Under the pieces are notes generated by a model. It was not told the origin of the DNA. It did no database searches and was given only the letters and a program-made list of their open reading frames with translations. Shown here piece by piece: positions 1 to 12,000 of a DNA stretch of 64,000 nucleotides. A program made the translations under genes and the position numbers. Position 1 is the stretch's first letter. The number at the start of each line of letters is the position of its first letter. The DNA comes from Morchella semilibera (lineage: Eukaryota > Ascomycota > Pezizomycetes > Pezizales > Morchellaceae), in NCBI GenBank assembly GCA_009192285.1, contig WBVU01000005.1, forward strand, positions 310,001 to 374,000, written 5' to 3'.

Positions 1-202
1 CATTGTTAGTGTCCGTTGTGTTGGAGTGGACGTCGTTTTTTTATTTCAGTGGTGTGTCGTGGTGTGTTGCTATTCTGGGGGGTGCCTTACATCTGGCGGT
101 CTGGGGGTATGTATGGGCTTCATGCTCTAACATAGCAGGTAATGCATCACAAATGGATCTCAAACTGCATCAGCAAGACTTCATTTGTCTTCTGATGTCT
201 CC

Positions 203-403
203 TGAGCCTCAGGAGACTTAAAAAATATCTGGGGGTCTCAGGAGACTCTCAGGAGACCTGGAAGACTATTAGGAGACTCTAGTCACAAGTTGAGTTTGCT
301 GATGTGTATCTTTTGAATTGGCAATTAATGAATCCTAAATGCATCGGCGAATGCATTCTAAATGCATTAACTAATGTATCCTAAATGTATCCTAAATGCA
401 TCT
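203..403. repeat. Short degenerate tandem repeats
   Basis: Two kinds of short repeats lie side by side. Around 203-280 a CTCAGGAGAC-type unit recurs about four times. Around 327-403 a roughly 12-bp unit of the form CCTAAATGCAT recurs about five times with small changes, so palindromic ATGCAT cores line up. No coding signal is seen here. Confidence 0.6.
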
Positions 404-677
404 CAGTCCCATTTGACGAATTTCCAATGGGTAAAGGGATCCGGAATAAAAAAAGTTATATGTGGGGGTTGAACCTGAGTGCTTCCACTGGGAGAATGTA
501 TATCTTCCCAGCGAGGCCATGAATTCATATAATAATCATGTGGTAATAGATCTTATTAAGCGAGTTGATAGCTATTCAACAACTTTCCTGATTTTCCTGA
601 TCTATTTCCTGATGCTTTTCCCAGTAAACAGTAAAGTCATCATAAAATGTATCATGCTACCGATTAGGAGAGCCCTC

Positions 678-762
678 AACAGGTAATGCATCAGAGATGC
701 ATTACCATGTTCAGTTTCTGTATGGGCAATGTGTCGATAATGCATCAAATGATGCATTTCCT
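678..762. repeat. Paired ATGCAT palindromes
   Basis: A near-perfect palindrome (GGTAATGCATC, 3-nt spacer, GATGCATTACC) lies near 680-704, and a weaker one with the same core lies near 737-762. The same core also appears near 140 and 340-400, so this is a local motif cluster. No function can be assigned. Confidence 0.5.
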
Positions 763-904
763 GGCGTGGTAGAGTGCCCGCACCCACCACACCCAATCTA
801 TGCCAATGGTACGGTACCAAAAGCCAATGCCAAGGAATCCCCTGGGGCGCACGATAGGAACCACTCAATTGCAGCTCGGATCGAGGCCGCAAGTTAGTTA
901 GGGT

Positions 905-1420
905 GGGCGGTACCCACAAAAAGCCTAGGGAGGCTAAGAAAAAACCAACAAAAAGGTTAACTTTCCTGCCGGAGGTTTAAACGGAGCCCGCGGGCGAGGC
1001 TAAGAGACCTCCGCTGGGGGCAGGAAAGAAAACAAAAAATCAATTTTGGTGTCGGAAGCTTATCTTTGTATGTAAAGTTTATATACACGTTTACTTGCGT
1101 AGGCTCGTACCGAGCCCCCCCCCTATCGGAAGTGCTGGGGAATTATTATTCCGGCTTTTGGTGGGGTAGGGAAGCCTGCTGTCACAGTCGGAGGACCGTC
1201 GGGGCCCTCCTACATAAGAATTGAATTTTTTTGGGGTCCCCGACATGAAAGAAAGTTTTTGTTTAGCCTCCAACGGAGTTCATTCATTTGGGCCTTGATA
1301 GGAAAATAAGGTTTATCCCTCTCCTAATATCGCATTTGAGGGCCCAGTATCACATTCGAGGGTCCGACACGGGGAGTGGAGAGTGTCGGGGTTTTCTCCG
1401 ACACTTCTTGGAATGTTACG
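905..1420. repeat. Dispersed repeat family R1, copy 1
   Basis: This stretch shares blocks with 32725-32935, 41974-42470 and 55511-55735. The shared blocks include GAGGCTAA and CGGAG motifs, a run reading AGGAAAATAAGGTT, two near-repeats of the form ATATCACATTTGAGAGCC, and a terminal TTTCTCCGACA...TCTTGGAA block. No protein is evident, so it is probably a non-autonomous element. The left boundary is uncertain. Confidence 0.55.
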
Positions 1421-2922
1421 GGTTTATGGTCGGTGCCCTTAGTGTTAAGGCTAGGGCATTCGCCCCCTTTGGCTATGACTGGACCCACCACCACCACGGC
1501 CAGTCCTACCATCCCGACCTAACCCAATGGTGTTCTGCACCCCACCCCCAACTGACTCTCTTCCCCCGCTCAACTCCTTTTCCGTTACCCTTGCCCCATA
1601 TCCCACCTTCCCCGAGTATTGCGTTTAGACAAAGTCGTTAAATAGTTAGTATGGTACTGACGTCCTCGTGTATGGTTTGTACAATACGGGAACATTTTAG
1701 TAGTTGTTGAAAAAGCCTAGGTTATCTACGACCCCTCGCTTAACCCCTCCCTCACCCTTTCGTCGATCTGGGCTGTTCGGCTCGAATCACTTTGGAGGAT
1801 TAGGGTTAGTGATCATTATTGATCTGGTGAGAGCACCGCTTTTCACACTACGTAGGGCCTGTCTAAGATGCAGGACTAAAGTTCTAACCGCGGGTGGAAA
1901 TCAACAATGAGATGCACATATGTATGCACCCTAAAACCCCCAAAGCGACAAACCTAGCCGAGGGGGATGACCTCCCCTCCTATGTACCTGGCTGCATAGC
2001 TGTGGTTGGTGAGTAAGTTTGTTAAATTATCTTCACATGTTCAGGGTAACCGCAAACATGTTCAACTCAATACAGGGCAGAGCTAGGAATCGACGCGAGG
2101 GGGGGGCCCCGCGACACTTGGTTCCATCCCGTCTGACTTATCCCATTACACGGGCAATTTAGGAGTTATTGGTGCTTGCCGCTCAACGGAGAGGGGAGCC
2201 CAGAGAGTTCTGAAACCACAAGGAGATTCCTGGCATACTTAAGCATGTTGAAACGTCCCCCGTGGTCCAGGTGGGGTTGCGCCTGGTGGCATCAGCAAGA
2301 TATTGACCCTCGGCTAGCTCTTGGAGGCACTCGCCAACTCCCACCTCCCCTGGAAATGTCGCTAATCTTTCATTGTTTTCTGGACCCCTGATGGCCTCCT
2401 GAGCATGAGCCTTCCCGAGCGCCCCCTAAGCCGTAATCAAGTCTCCAGAGGCCACCGCCATGGCCATCACCCTCTCACCTCCCCCCGAGCCGCCTCTCCT
2501 CATGCCAACCCCAAAGGCCCCCGGAGCTCTCATATGCGCCCTTTGAACCGCCAATCCCGACCCTATCCTTTCGCTTACCACCCGGTTCAAGATCTTTATT
2601 TACTCTCAATGCATCCTGCAAGTACATTCTGCAGATAAAACACATTCTCCTACGCTTGCCAGGCCGAGCAATCGTGGCTATGTACGGAATTCATCCCACG
2701 CCCACTGAATAATCCTCATGTTAACGAGTCATTGACCCTGTCCCAGCTTGAACAAATGAGCCATTGCCAATACTGCTAGCCAAAATCTCTGCCGAGAGCG
2801 CCTCACGACTCTAGGGTGGTCGTGTAAGCCGTCTGGAAGACCTCACCTTAGCTTCCAGTGGCTAACAAAACTGAGTTGATTTGTCATTCCAGTCTTGAGT
2901 CATTCCAGCGTCGAAAGGAAGA
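1421..2922. other. Non-coding gap
   Basis: I see no gene here. Open frames of up to about 77 codons lack domain-like composition and look like chance frames in GC-rich DNA. No tRNA-like or strong inverted structure was noticed. Confidence 0.5.
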
Positions 2923-3340
2923 TTTCCAGTAGTTTACCAGTCATATGGTTCAAATCGGTTTAACTGAATAATTTAACTGAACAGTTGGTGCAGTTCTTGC
3001 CGCCATCAATCCATGTTTTGAACAGTTTAGGGATCAGCAAAGCCAGTTATACTACCGGCTTAAATGGCCCACACAGCTCATGTTTATGGGCTGGGACACC
3101 CAATTTGTGGGCTTGAACACCCCAGTTCCAGAGCTTGAACAACATGTTAGAGAAGCCAAATAGATAAGTTTGGACTGCTATGATGGTGAGGATGAAAAGA
3201 TATAAAACCGCGGTTTAAACAGTTGAACCAGTTCAAACTGTTAAGATAAACAGTTGGTACAGTCGGTAAGGTTTAAGCTTCTTGATTTAGTGGTCGGTGC
3301 TGTTTTATCTCCTATTACAAGCGGTTTCTACCATTGGAAG
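2923..3340. repeat. MITE-like family M1, copy A (418 bp)
   Basis: The ends are imperfectly inverted: a TTTCCAGT start, and a CCATTGGAAG end preceded by an AAGCGGTTTCTA block. The body is rich in half-palindromes of AACCGGTT (GGTTCAAATCGGTTTAA, GTTTGAACAG). It aligns through most of its length with 37911-38298 and shares its ends and style with 16706-17123. There is no open frame, so it looks like a non-autonomous DNA element. Confidence 0.65.
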
Positions 3341-3617
3341 TTTTGTTCGAATGTCTCGAGACATTGCGGTCATGTGACTCTGCTACCAGAAAAGACCTGA
3401 ATAAGAGTCGGGAGCTCCTGCCAAACCCAACCTGAATTTGGAAGTTTGTAATTAATATGAGATTGCATGATGGAAAAAGCTTAAGAGAAGTCTCGATATA
3501 TCTATGAGCAATCCTGGTTCATCTCGTCATGCTGACACGCTAGTTTCGTCTTGTCTTGCCAAAGGTCTCGAGAGAACCTGTCTCGTGCCCATCACTCGTT
3601 ATTATCCTTGAATCGAT

Positions 3618-3743
3618 CTATTTTGCCAACCCTTGTTCCTCCTCAATAATACTTCTTAGGAGAGCCTTTCTCTCTTCCTCCAGCCTCAGTCTCGTGCTTG
3701 TGGACACTCCCATCTGCCGCTGTTTCCTGATGATAGGTGCCAT
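3618..3743 (-). CDS. Small charged helical ORF, 41 aa, unknown
   Basis: This is a short open frame from ATG (3741-3743) to TAG. It encodes a protein rich in Arg, Lys and Glu whose second half (RLRLEEERKALLRSIIEEEQ) looks like an amphipathic helix. The composition is more protein-like than nearby random frames. No splice-linked partner exon was found upstream, where the frame is closed. I do not recognise it. It may be a small gene, an exon of a longer gene, or chance. Confidence is low. Confidence 0.2.
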   Translation of the reverse strand: MAPIIRKQRQMGVSTSTRLRLEEERKALLRSIIEEEQGLAK

Positions 3744-4188
3744 AGTAATCCTTTCAATTCTTGGTAGGTTGAAAGGTCGCTGGGTCGTGAGCTCAGAGTC
3801 GCAGATTTCGGATCCTAGCCTTATAGATTCAGTTGCAATACTTAATATGTTAATTTGCTAGTGTTCAGTTCAATTTAAATAGAGTGAGGAAATATCTGTT
3901 TGTATCCTATCTCTTTTCTTGCTGAGTTTGTGGCTGATTAGCGTAAGCTTAAAACCTCTACACTCACACCTAACTAGTAACCCTAGCTCTGTACCTCCGA
4001 TTGACCCGGCCGCGGACATTGAGGGTATGTCACACTAAAAATAGGTTTCTACGAGTAGAGCAATCAAAGCACCTTGAAATTAAAAGATCAAAAGATTCGA
4101 AACAGCCAACGCCTAGAGAATCATATGTACTATCCATTACATGCCCCGGAACCCCCAACTCTCAGTATCTACAATTTAAACCGGACCG

Positions 4189-5705
4189 TCACCCTTTTCG
4201 AGCCCGCATTTCCGCCCCAAAGGAAACGAACTTCCTAACTATCTCCTCTGCCACCCGCGGACGCCTGCTCAACATATGCCCCAATGGCGTGTTTCCATCC
4301 ATGTCCCTGCCGTTTACATCGGCACCCCACTGTGCCAGGAACCAGATCTTCTTTACAATGTCGTCGATCTCAAGAGATGTACTCGTACTCGCCTTCATCG
4401 CGTAGTGCGTAGGTGTTCTTTGCTTGCTGTCGTGCGCGTTTACATCGGCGCCGGGCTCCACGGGCGGAGGCGGCATCCACCCGGGAAAATCCCGCGCAGC
4501 CAGATGCAGAAGGCTGACACTGCGATTGTAGACGGCACCCACGTCGGCGCCCGCCCGAATCAACGCCTTTATTAGCACAAAGCCGTAGCACCCGCATCGA
4601 CCGGCACGGCTCTCGAGAATGTACATTAGCGGTGTATACCCATCGCTGTCCCTTGCGTTCACCGAGGCTCCAATCGCCAACAGGATGCTAACCCTCTCCA
4701 CAAGCATTCTATCTAGGTCGAGGCGCACTAGATGGTGTAGCGGTGTTTTCTGCTTGGTGTCGCGCGCGTTTACATCGGCGCCGGCCTCCACGAGCAGAGC
4801 TAGTACCCGAGGAGATTTCCGCGTAGCCAGATGTAGAAGGCTGACATTGCAATTGCAGGCGGCATTCACGTCAGCGCCCGCACGAAGCAACGCCTCTCGC
4901 ACATGCTCGTAGTATCTGTATCGATCGGCACGGTTCTCGAAAGTATACATTAGCGGTGTGGATCCATCGCTGTCCCTTGCGTTCACCGAGGCTCCCTTCG
5001 CTAACAAGACCCTAACCTTCTCCGCAAGCATGTCCCGGGAGTCGAGGTGCAGCGGTGTTCTCTGCTTGATATCCCTCACCTCAGTACTCAAACCCGCCTC
5101 TATAAGAACCGATATTGCACCCAAACTCACAAACAAGCATAATGCATCGCCGACATTTGGCCGATGTCTCGCGCTTGGATGTCCGCCCCAGATTCCAACA
5201 GCAGGTTCACCAGGCCAGCATACCCTAACTTCGCCGCAAGGTGCAGCGGTGTCTCACCGCCCCTGTTCCGCGCATTCACGTCCGCACCGCCTTTTATCAA
5301 GAGCTGTATATCCCCTTCGATCCTCTCGCTTCCTGGACAGCCAATCCTCGGGATATCCTCCCATGGGAGGTGTGGAGAGATTCCTGGGGGGTTAACACCA
5401 CGCAGCCGGGAATGCAGCACCGGGTTCCCGTGCTTATCTATCGAACCGATGCAGGCGCCACGCTCCAGCAGCAAGGTAATTGTAGCACCCCTGGCGTAGT
5501 GTAGCGGTGTTTTCCCCTCCCCGTCACGCAAATCGACCTCCAAACCTTGGTCCATGAGCACCGATACCACGTCGACACTAGCGCCGTAGGCTGCACTGTA
5601 TAGCGGAGATTCATCATCATCGCCCCGAGCATGGGGGCAGACGCCCGCGTCTAAGGCTGCCCGCAAGAAGGCCGGCGGGATCCATCGGCTATGCCACGGT
5701 TCCAA
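4189..5705 (-). CDS. Ankyrin-repeat protein gene with one frameshift
   Basis: The frame encodes about ten ankyrin repeats over roughly 505 residues. Typical units are TPLHYA, LLLESGADIQARD, GADVNARDTKQKTPLHHL and LLAIGASVNARDSDGYTPLMY. Ankyrin arrays are protein-binding scaffolds, so no enzyme activity is expected. Repeats continue across about position 5130 but change frame there: the upstream part ends at MHYACL followed by a stop, while the other frame carries on with FVSLGAISVLIEAG and keeps exact repeat spacing. This is best explained by a one-base indel, either a real mutation or a sequence error. A 31-nt GTGAGT...TATAG stretch at the spot is too short for an intron and does not restore frame. 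No ATG opens the first part: the apparent start is TTG, and the frame is open upstream to about 5718, where a dispersed repeat begins. The N-terminus may therefore be lost or lie in an unseen exon. Tandem copies of unit pairs suggest internal duplication. Confidence 0.75.
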
Positions 5706-5723
5706 AGATCCATTGGATGACTT

Positions 5724-5880
5724 CCCGTAGAAAACCTAGAACCTAGATCTTCTGCCCGGTGCGGCAAAGGCTCGCGAACAACCAATCATATTACTAGTTT
5801 CCAGGTTTCTGGGGTTTAAAGAACTGAACTGACATTTCCCCAGCTCTATTGAGATTCAGATTCTAGAACCTAAATTCCCA
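5724..5880 (-). repeat. Dispersed repeat R2, copy 1 (upstream of the ankyrin gene)
   Basis: Read on the minus strand, this 157-bp block aligns with 13213-13357 on the plus strand. Shared blocks include a TGGGAATTTAG start, AATCTGAATCT, CAGAAACCTGGAA, ATGATTGGTTGTTCG and an AGGTTCTA..TTTTCT..CGGG end. It directly abuts the 5' end of the ankyrin reading frame. Confidence 0.6.
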
Positions 5881-8800
5881 CGTGGAGTCATGACGCAGGA
5901 AGCTGTTCGTAGGGGGCACGGGACTCCAATACCGGGAAATCACATGCAATACTCTAGCATTACAGGTATATCAATCCCGTGGTGGAGATCAAACATTCTT
6001 TGTTCCTAGAACCCCAAAGTCCACCATTAGTGTTGATATTACTTTCTTCTTGAGAAGTGCAGTATTTATCCATCAATCCAACCTGACGGCGGTCCTCCGG
6101 CACTCATCCCGCCCCACCTCCTCATTATACATTCAATGAACCCCAGGTTTGTCTACACCTCCGTGTCACCGCGGCAATCGCAAAGTAGACCCCCCAGCTC
6201 GAAAGGCGCAAGCCAGCTCCGGTCGCAAGCAAGCGAGCACGAGGAGGATGAGCGGAATGCTGTGTTCTAGGAGTGCCGGAGGAATGTCTAGATATGCGTG
6301 CCAGGGAGAGTATCCAGAGGTTCTGCATGGGGTCACCTGCCGTGCCAGAAGGGAGTTTATGAATTGTGGGGACTCCTGCGTACCTGTTTGGGATTGCTAG
6401 ATGAGTGCACGACGGGATGTGATATAGGTGTAGCGGGATCAGGAGGGGGGGGCGGTGGTGGAGGGTGCTTTGGATATGGGGGGCACACCAGACAGCCGCG
6501 GGGCGTCAATGCGCTCCATTTGATTGGAACCCGGCGGTCAGACATGTAGGTGTAGATAACGGAGCTGAGGTTAGTAAAAGCTACCGCCGCACACCAATAA
6601 GTCCGGGATAGAGGCTGTGAAATGGGGGGGGGGGTTAAATGACAACCTGTAACAGCAAAATGAGGCTCTGTTGTCATGCAAGTCCGAGACGATAGAACCC
6701 GAGATCTTATCAGATGCTCTTTAAGCGCCTGCCAAGCCTCGCCCCTCCCATCGACCGCGCTTTACTTCCCCTGCTCCTTCTCCTCTCAACACCCACTCCG
6801 CACTCCCCCGCGCCCATGTCGACCCCTCTTTCACCCCCTAAACGCTGTTTTGCCACCCACCACGGACGCCCCCACCCCACACCACCCCACCGCCCACACT
6901 TCCCTCCTACTCTCCTCTTCGCCGCCTACTCACAGGACAACCTCGACTACCTCTGCCGCTTTCGCGACGCGGACCTGCTGACAAGCCCACCGACTCTTGG
7001 AAGGAGGCTCTTACCGCGCTCACAAAATCGGACGATGACGTGATCGACGAGGGGGGGATGCCTGCAGAGCTGTAGAGTGACAATCCACCGACCCCCGCAG
7101 AGCCCGCACCAGCGGGTGCTACCGTTCCGCCTCGTGCTCCACCCTCCCGCCTCTAGTGGTACACCACCACCTCTTCCGCCAACTGGCCCCCTCCGACCCA
7201 ACACCCCCCCCCCACCCACACCACCGACAAACGCCGCTGCACTGCCCCATCCACGCGCGAAGGATCAGGGAAGCCCAAAAAGACCACTGCCCCACACGCA
7301 CGCACCGGGCCTCCCCCACCGCTTCACAACCTCCCACTCCCCTATCCACAATTCGCACGAATAGCTGCAGCTAGACATCCTCGTGGGCAGAGGAACTGGA
7401 CCACCCCCGACGTCCGAATACCAACAAACAAATCAATCAATATAGTCGACGTACGGCGGCTTACATACCCATGCATGATTAGGCTTCGGGAGTGCACTTG
7501 AGCCAGTACCTCCGCAACCCCCCCCCCCTCCCAACCCCTTTACACATTTCCTCGCCTACTAACCTACCCGTAGAGGCGAATCTATTTCGACCTCCTCGTT
7601 AACATGTAACAGCACGCACGCATATCAAGGCCGCCGCCACGCCGGCATCCTCCGCTACCCACACAGAGACCAAGAACGGGCACATCCAGACGCAAACGGC
7701 ACGCATCCAAGCGCCAATACAGCCTACCCCCGGAGAGGAACAATCGCGTCGAAGGGCCTACTACCGGTGGTTGACTGATAGAAGTGACACCTATCCCAGG
7801 CAGAAGAGACTCCTACCAAGTGATTGATTCAGCACCCTCACACTGAATATCGTGCTACGGCTGCATCTGTAATTCTCATACTTGAATATGAGATTACTTT
7901 TGACCGATCGGGGCTCCTGCGAGAACGCATTGGGTCATTCCTTTAGCTTTGCCGGTTAAATTCTCCGAAATAGAAATCCCAATCCTTGTCTGACGCTTTA
8001 AAAACCATACGCTGTTTTTGACCCACACTACCCCATTCAGTCTCTCTCGTTATAATTTGTTTGCCGCCAGGTCCCAAATCCATGCCATTGGCGACAAGTG
8101 CATTTATCTTTGGCCTTACAAGCATGTCCGCTTGAGTTACCAACCGCGGAAACAGCCATACCACGGGAAAAGGACCTTTGGTTTGCTCCACCATTTCCCC
8201 CCGCGTTCCACAAACCTCACCAACCTCTTCCACTCCCATATTTGATTATTTCCGTTGCACATATTTTAGTATCTGCGTAATGTAGCCGGCCATGAGCAGT
8301 AAACGAGAATTCTGGAACTATAATTCCGAGCCCTTTTCCTCGTGACTTTAGTTCAACCATTAAGTACCGGCTCTTTTCCATAAAAAGCAGAGCTGCCATC
8401 TGCACCAAAAGCACCCCCATCGTAAGTAATCAAATGACAACGCTGAGCGCCAAATGATATACTTGATCCTCTTGTGGGAAGAATGTCTCCATTACCACAA
8501 AGCTCCCGTAGAGTGTTGAATATCTCCTTAATGGGTATGGGCTTCGTGGCAGGAGGTGGTACAGAATGTCAGGGTTAGGGTTAGTTGCGGAAAAATACTT
8601 GATTGATTGATACTTGGTTTTTTATTTATTTATTTATGCCTCATCATTCATTGATACTTCATAGTCGGAAAACACTTGTACGGCACGACCGAAAGACCTT
8701 TTTATTTGTATGGGGTTAGAAAAAATTCCATCCTCATGTTAAGCCCTAGTACGACCATTGGAGTACATCCCCCAATTTCTATAGACTGGTTGCCTGCAAA

Positions 8801-8912
8801 CGCCGAAGTTTGAGCATGTAGGGCTGGACTGTACATGTCAGACGGTGCCAGGTACGGAAACATTGGGATTGGCCGTAGCGGTACAGTGTGCAGAGGTCAG
8901 GGGTTTTGTGGC
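5881..8912. other. Mostly non-coding, C-rich gap
   Basis: No confident gene. The 6680-7370 part is very rich in CCC and CAC runs and yields proline-rich frames on both strands. Within it, 6980-7075 (plus) encodes a protein-like 31-codon stretch (PTDSWKEALTALTKSDDDV then IDEGGMPAEL and stop). The frame before it (SQDNLDYLCRFRDADL) is offset, so this may be a decayed exon, but I cannot name it. An 8- to 10-fold TTTA-type AT run lies near 8610-8640. Confidence 0.4.
8571..8584 (+). repeat. Interstitial telomere-like TTAGGG run
   Basis: AGGGTTAGGGTTAG is just over two telomere-type units. Similar runs are seen near 11936, 15152, 31752, 39364, 44721, 45364 and 45731. Confidence 0.5.
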
Positions 8913-9040
8913 TACCGTAGTATTTGAGAAAATTCGTTGCGCTGCAGCAGGGGTATGAGTCAACCAGAGGCAGTATTTAGACAGATTTGGTAGAGAAGAC
9001 CCCTGCTGCAGCGCAACGAATTTTCTCAAATACTACGGTA
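8913..9040. repeat. Perfect 41-bp inverted-repeat element
   Basis: The arms 8913-8953 and 9000-9040 are exact reverse complements over 41 bp, around a 46-bp loop. The arms begin TACCGTAGTATTTGAG and contain CGTTGCGCTGCAGCAGG. A second, more decayed copy with the same loop block (CAACCAGAGGCAGT) lies at 38929-39120. This looks like a recent MITE-type foldback element. Perfect arms mean it is young or under conversion. Confidence 0.8.
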
Positions 9041-12000
9041 TCCACTTCCGAATTAAAATAGGAAGTGTGGCCTTATGGGTTACTTACTCTCGCAATACCG
9101 AGACCACCCACCTTACAGCTGGAGTTACCTGACGTAGTACCAAGAGGCCGGTTGCAATTACCTCGATTTGGTGATCTCAAGAGGGAGGGAGGGTACTCTG
9201 CGGTTTCGGGCGAGCACTACAACATACTCCGCGTGTAGGGGTAAGTCTGTTGACGGCAGGAGCTACTGTAGCCACGGTAGCACTGATGTTCTAACTATTT
9301 GGGCTAGTGCCTGCGAGTAATGAACTAACTCCATCCAGCTACGGCAAGTGACTCCCATGACGCCATGTCCCACCACACAGATACACACGGCTCGCGGGCT
9401 ATTAATGCACACTAGCCCCTTGGCCCCACCCTCGACCGGCTAACTACGCCATCCCAACACCCCCACCCCCCCCCCTCCCTTGCACATTCCTCTCGATTGC
9501 CGTTCCTGGCGAAACCCTCGCTGGTGACCACCATTCCTACAGCGGTGGGGACGTTGGAGAAACCGGTCTGGGGCGAGCCCTAATGCTGCTTTGGCGCCGT
9601 CGCTAGCACCCCTCCCCTGGTGCTGTATGAGCCTAGAGAGTGGCTGCCTTGCCGACTACCAGGGACTGCATGGGTTGGTAACGGGTATCCGAAGCTAGCA
9701 TCCCTTCCCTCCCGATCGTTATACCCTTCTAAGGAAGGACACATGATGTAATGCATGTCACGCACTAAAGTAACACCCTGACACCACCTGTATTTTTTGT
9801 TTTTTTATCGCGACATGAAAGACCAGCAAGTGTAAGTGGATTACCCCTCCTAGGTAATGTTCAGCGACCACAAAATGAGCCAAGTGCCTTTCCTTATGTA
9901 AATATCCGATTGGAGTAGAAGTCTCAACAGGGGGCTACCATCCACAGGGGGGCCGGCAATGCCATGGTGTATTTTGGGGGCCGAAAACGTGGGATTCCGC
10001 AGCTCCGGCGGGAACAAATCTTGAAGTTCTTGAGCATGCGCTCGCGAAGCAGTACTAGAGTGCCTTGGCCAAGAACCTCTGAACCTAAATCTTTATTTCT
10101 TGGCGATAGTTTTTGGTGTGAAAGTCCCGCCAAGAACTCAAAATTTGAGCTCGACATTTAAAAAACAGGGCTTGGCCGAATCACTCTATTGTGCTCACCT
10201 AAGTCACGTCATGATGAGTCATTGTGTGGCTATATTTACGTGCGTTAATATTTCTTTTGTACCACCTTACTTTTGTATCAATATGCGGTCTTCCCCCCGG
10301 ATAGTAGGAATAATGCTCTCTTAAACCCTCGGGAGTGCCCAGCGCAGATCCCTCTTCCAGTATGTACGAGTATACAGTATCTAGGACATACACACCTTAC
10401 TCAGTGGTTAATTAAAAGGTCGGAATTTTTGATAAGCGTTAGGTTGCAACGATATCCGACGACTTAGTTAACGCGCGAGTATAGTACAGGAATAACGAAA
10501 CCGGTTTCACTCCTATTACCCGGAGGACCGTTCAAGAAAAGTAATTCTTCAGTATAGGTAGTCTATGGCAAGGAATTATTCGATACCTTGGGATCCATCC
10601 ACCAATCACAACACCACAACATCACAACTCCAACTTTCCAAACAACAACCCCAACCACAACCCCCCCCCCCCCAGATAGTATCATATATGGAGAGAGCAG
10701 CGTCAGAGGCTACCTATAGAACCCACGAGCACCGATATGTCCGACTTTGGGCTGAGGGCGGGTTACTGCGTGGGCTGGGAGGTTCGAGGCGCCGTACACT
10801 TCGGCAAACCTGAAATCGGGAGGACTAGCATCTCCATCTACACATGTGCCCCACCCCATCCGCGTGATATTTAAGCAGCACCGCCCTCATGGATGAAACT
10901 GCCACTTCCGCGACCTGTTCCCTGCCACTACAAGAATCGGTAACCAGGACGCGACCCCGCCAATATTCCCGGCGGTGCGGGGGGTGACCTCCGGGGAGGG
11001 GTACATGCTGAGGGCTGAGTGGTAGTCGTCGCGCCGGAGAGGGCGGAGCGTGGCGGACGCGCGCGCTGCGGGGTGGAGATGAAGTTTGGGATTTCCGTGA
11101 CGGGGTTTCCAGGGAGGTTGTTCGGGTGGGGGGGGGAGGGCCATCGAGGGTGGAGCTGAGGTGCAGCCTGACTTGGACAAGCAGGGGGTGGGGGGGACCC
11201 CGGTGCCAGCACACCCACAACCACAGCTAAGCGAGGGCTGGCGCTGACCGTTGTAGGCTTGCGTGTTCTTGTTCGCTACTACACATGGCTCTATGGGGAA
11301 TACCTGCTATGTAGCACTCCGAACCAGGCATTACCTAAACACCTTTTTTTATTTCCATTTCTTACCTTATCGAACACTGTATGTCCCAACCCGCGGCCGC
11401 GGTTGTCTTTGCCCAAGGGCATGTACGCAAAGGTTCTGCAGGGAAGGGAAACGTCGCCCCCCGACCGTGTACTGTGGTGGTGAGGGGATGGCGGAGATGC
11501 TGGCTTCTCACTTGGTTTGTATAGTCTATATTGCGGACGTACCCCGGTGCGGGCGGGAATACGTGTAGGCGTAGGGTATTCTCGATCAGAGCTTATCACT
11601 CGCGAACCTGCTTCCGCCGTAGGATCTGGCGGCATTTTTTCCCCTTCGTTCTCGATCTAAAAGGGTAGTCTCTTTATAAGAGTACAGAATTCCGGTCCCA
11701 GGCATACCCTTGTAAAAAAAGCTTTCACTGCATCCTGAAAAAGGTTCAAGGGATTTAGCGCGCGCTCTATTCAGACTAGAGTGACGTACCCGCCCTTCCA
11801 ATACCCCAGCTGTCAGGCCGTCCGCCGCATCCAACTTCCACAACAGGGCCCTCCAGATGAAATTCATTCATACAAATGTAGGCACATATAAATTATAATA
11901 AATAAATGATAAACAGCCGCCCGACTATGGCATGCGTAACCCTAACCCACCCCGCAACAAAGCTGGGAGACTATTATGTAAGTACTAACTAGGGGTAAGG

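Noticed and set aside
5106-5136. 31-nt GTGAGT...TATAG stretch as an intron in the ankyrin gene
   Set aside because: Too short for the introns seen here and it does not join the two frames correctly; a one-base indel fits the repeat spacing.
10825-11224. Overlapping minus-strand ORFs of 97-131 codons
   Set aside because: Pro/Arg/Ser-rich in all frames, no domain pattern and no splice-linked partner; the GC-rich composition explains them.
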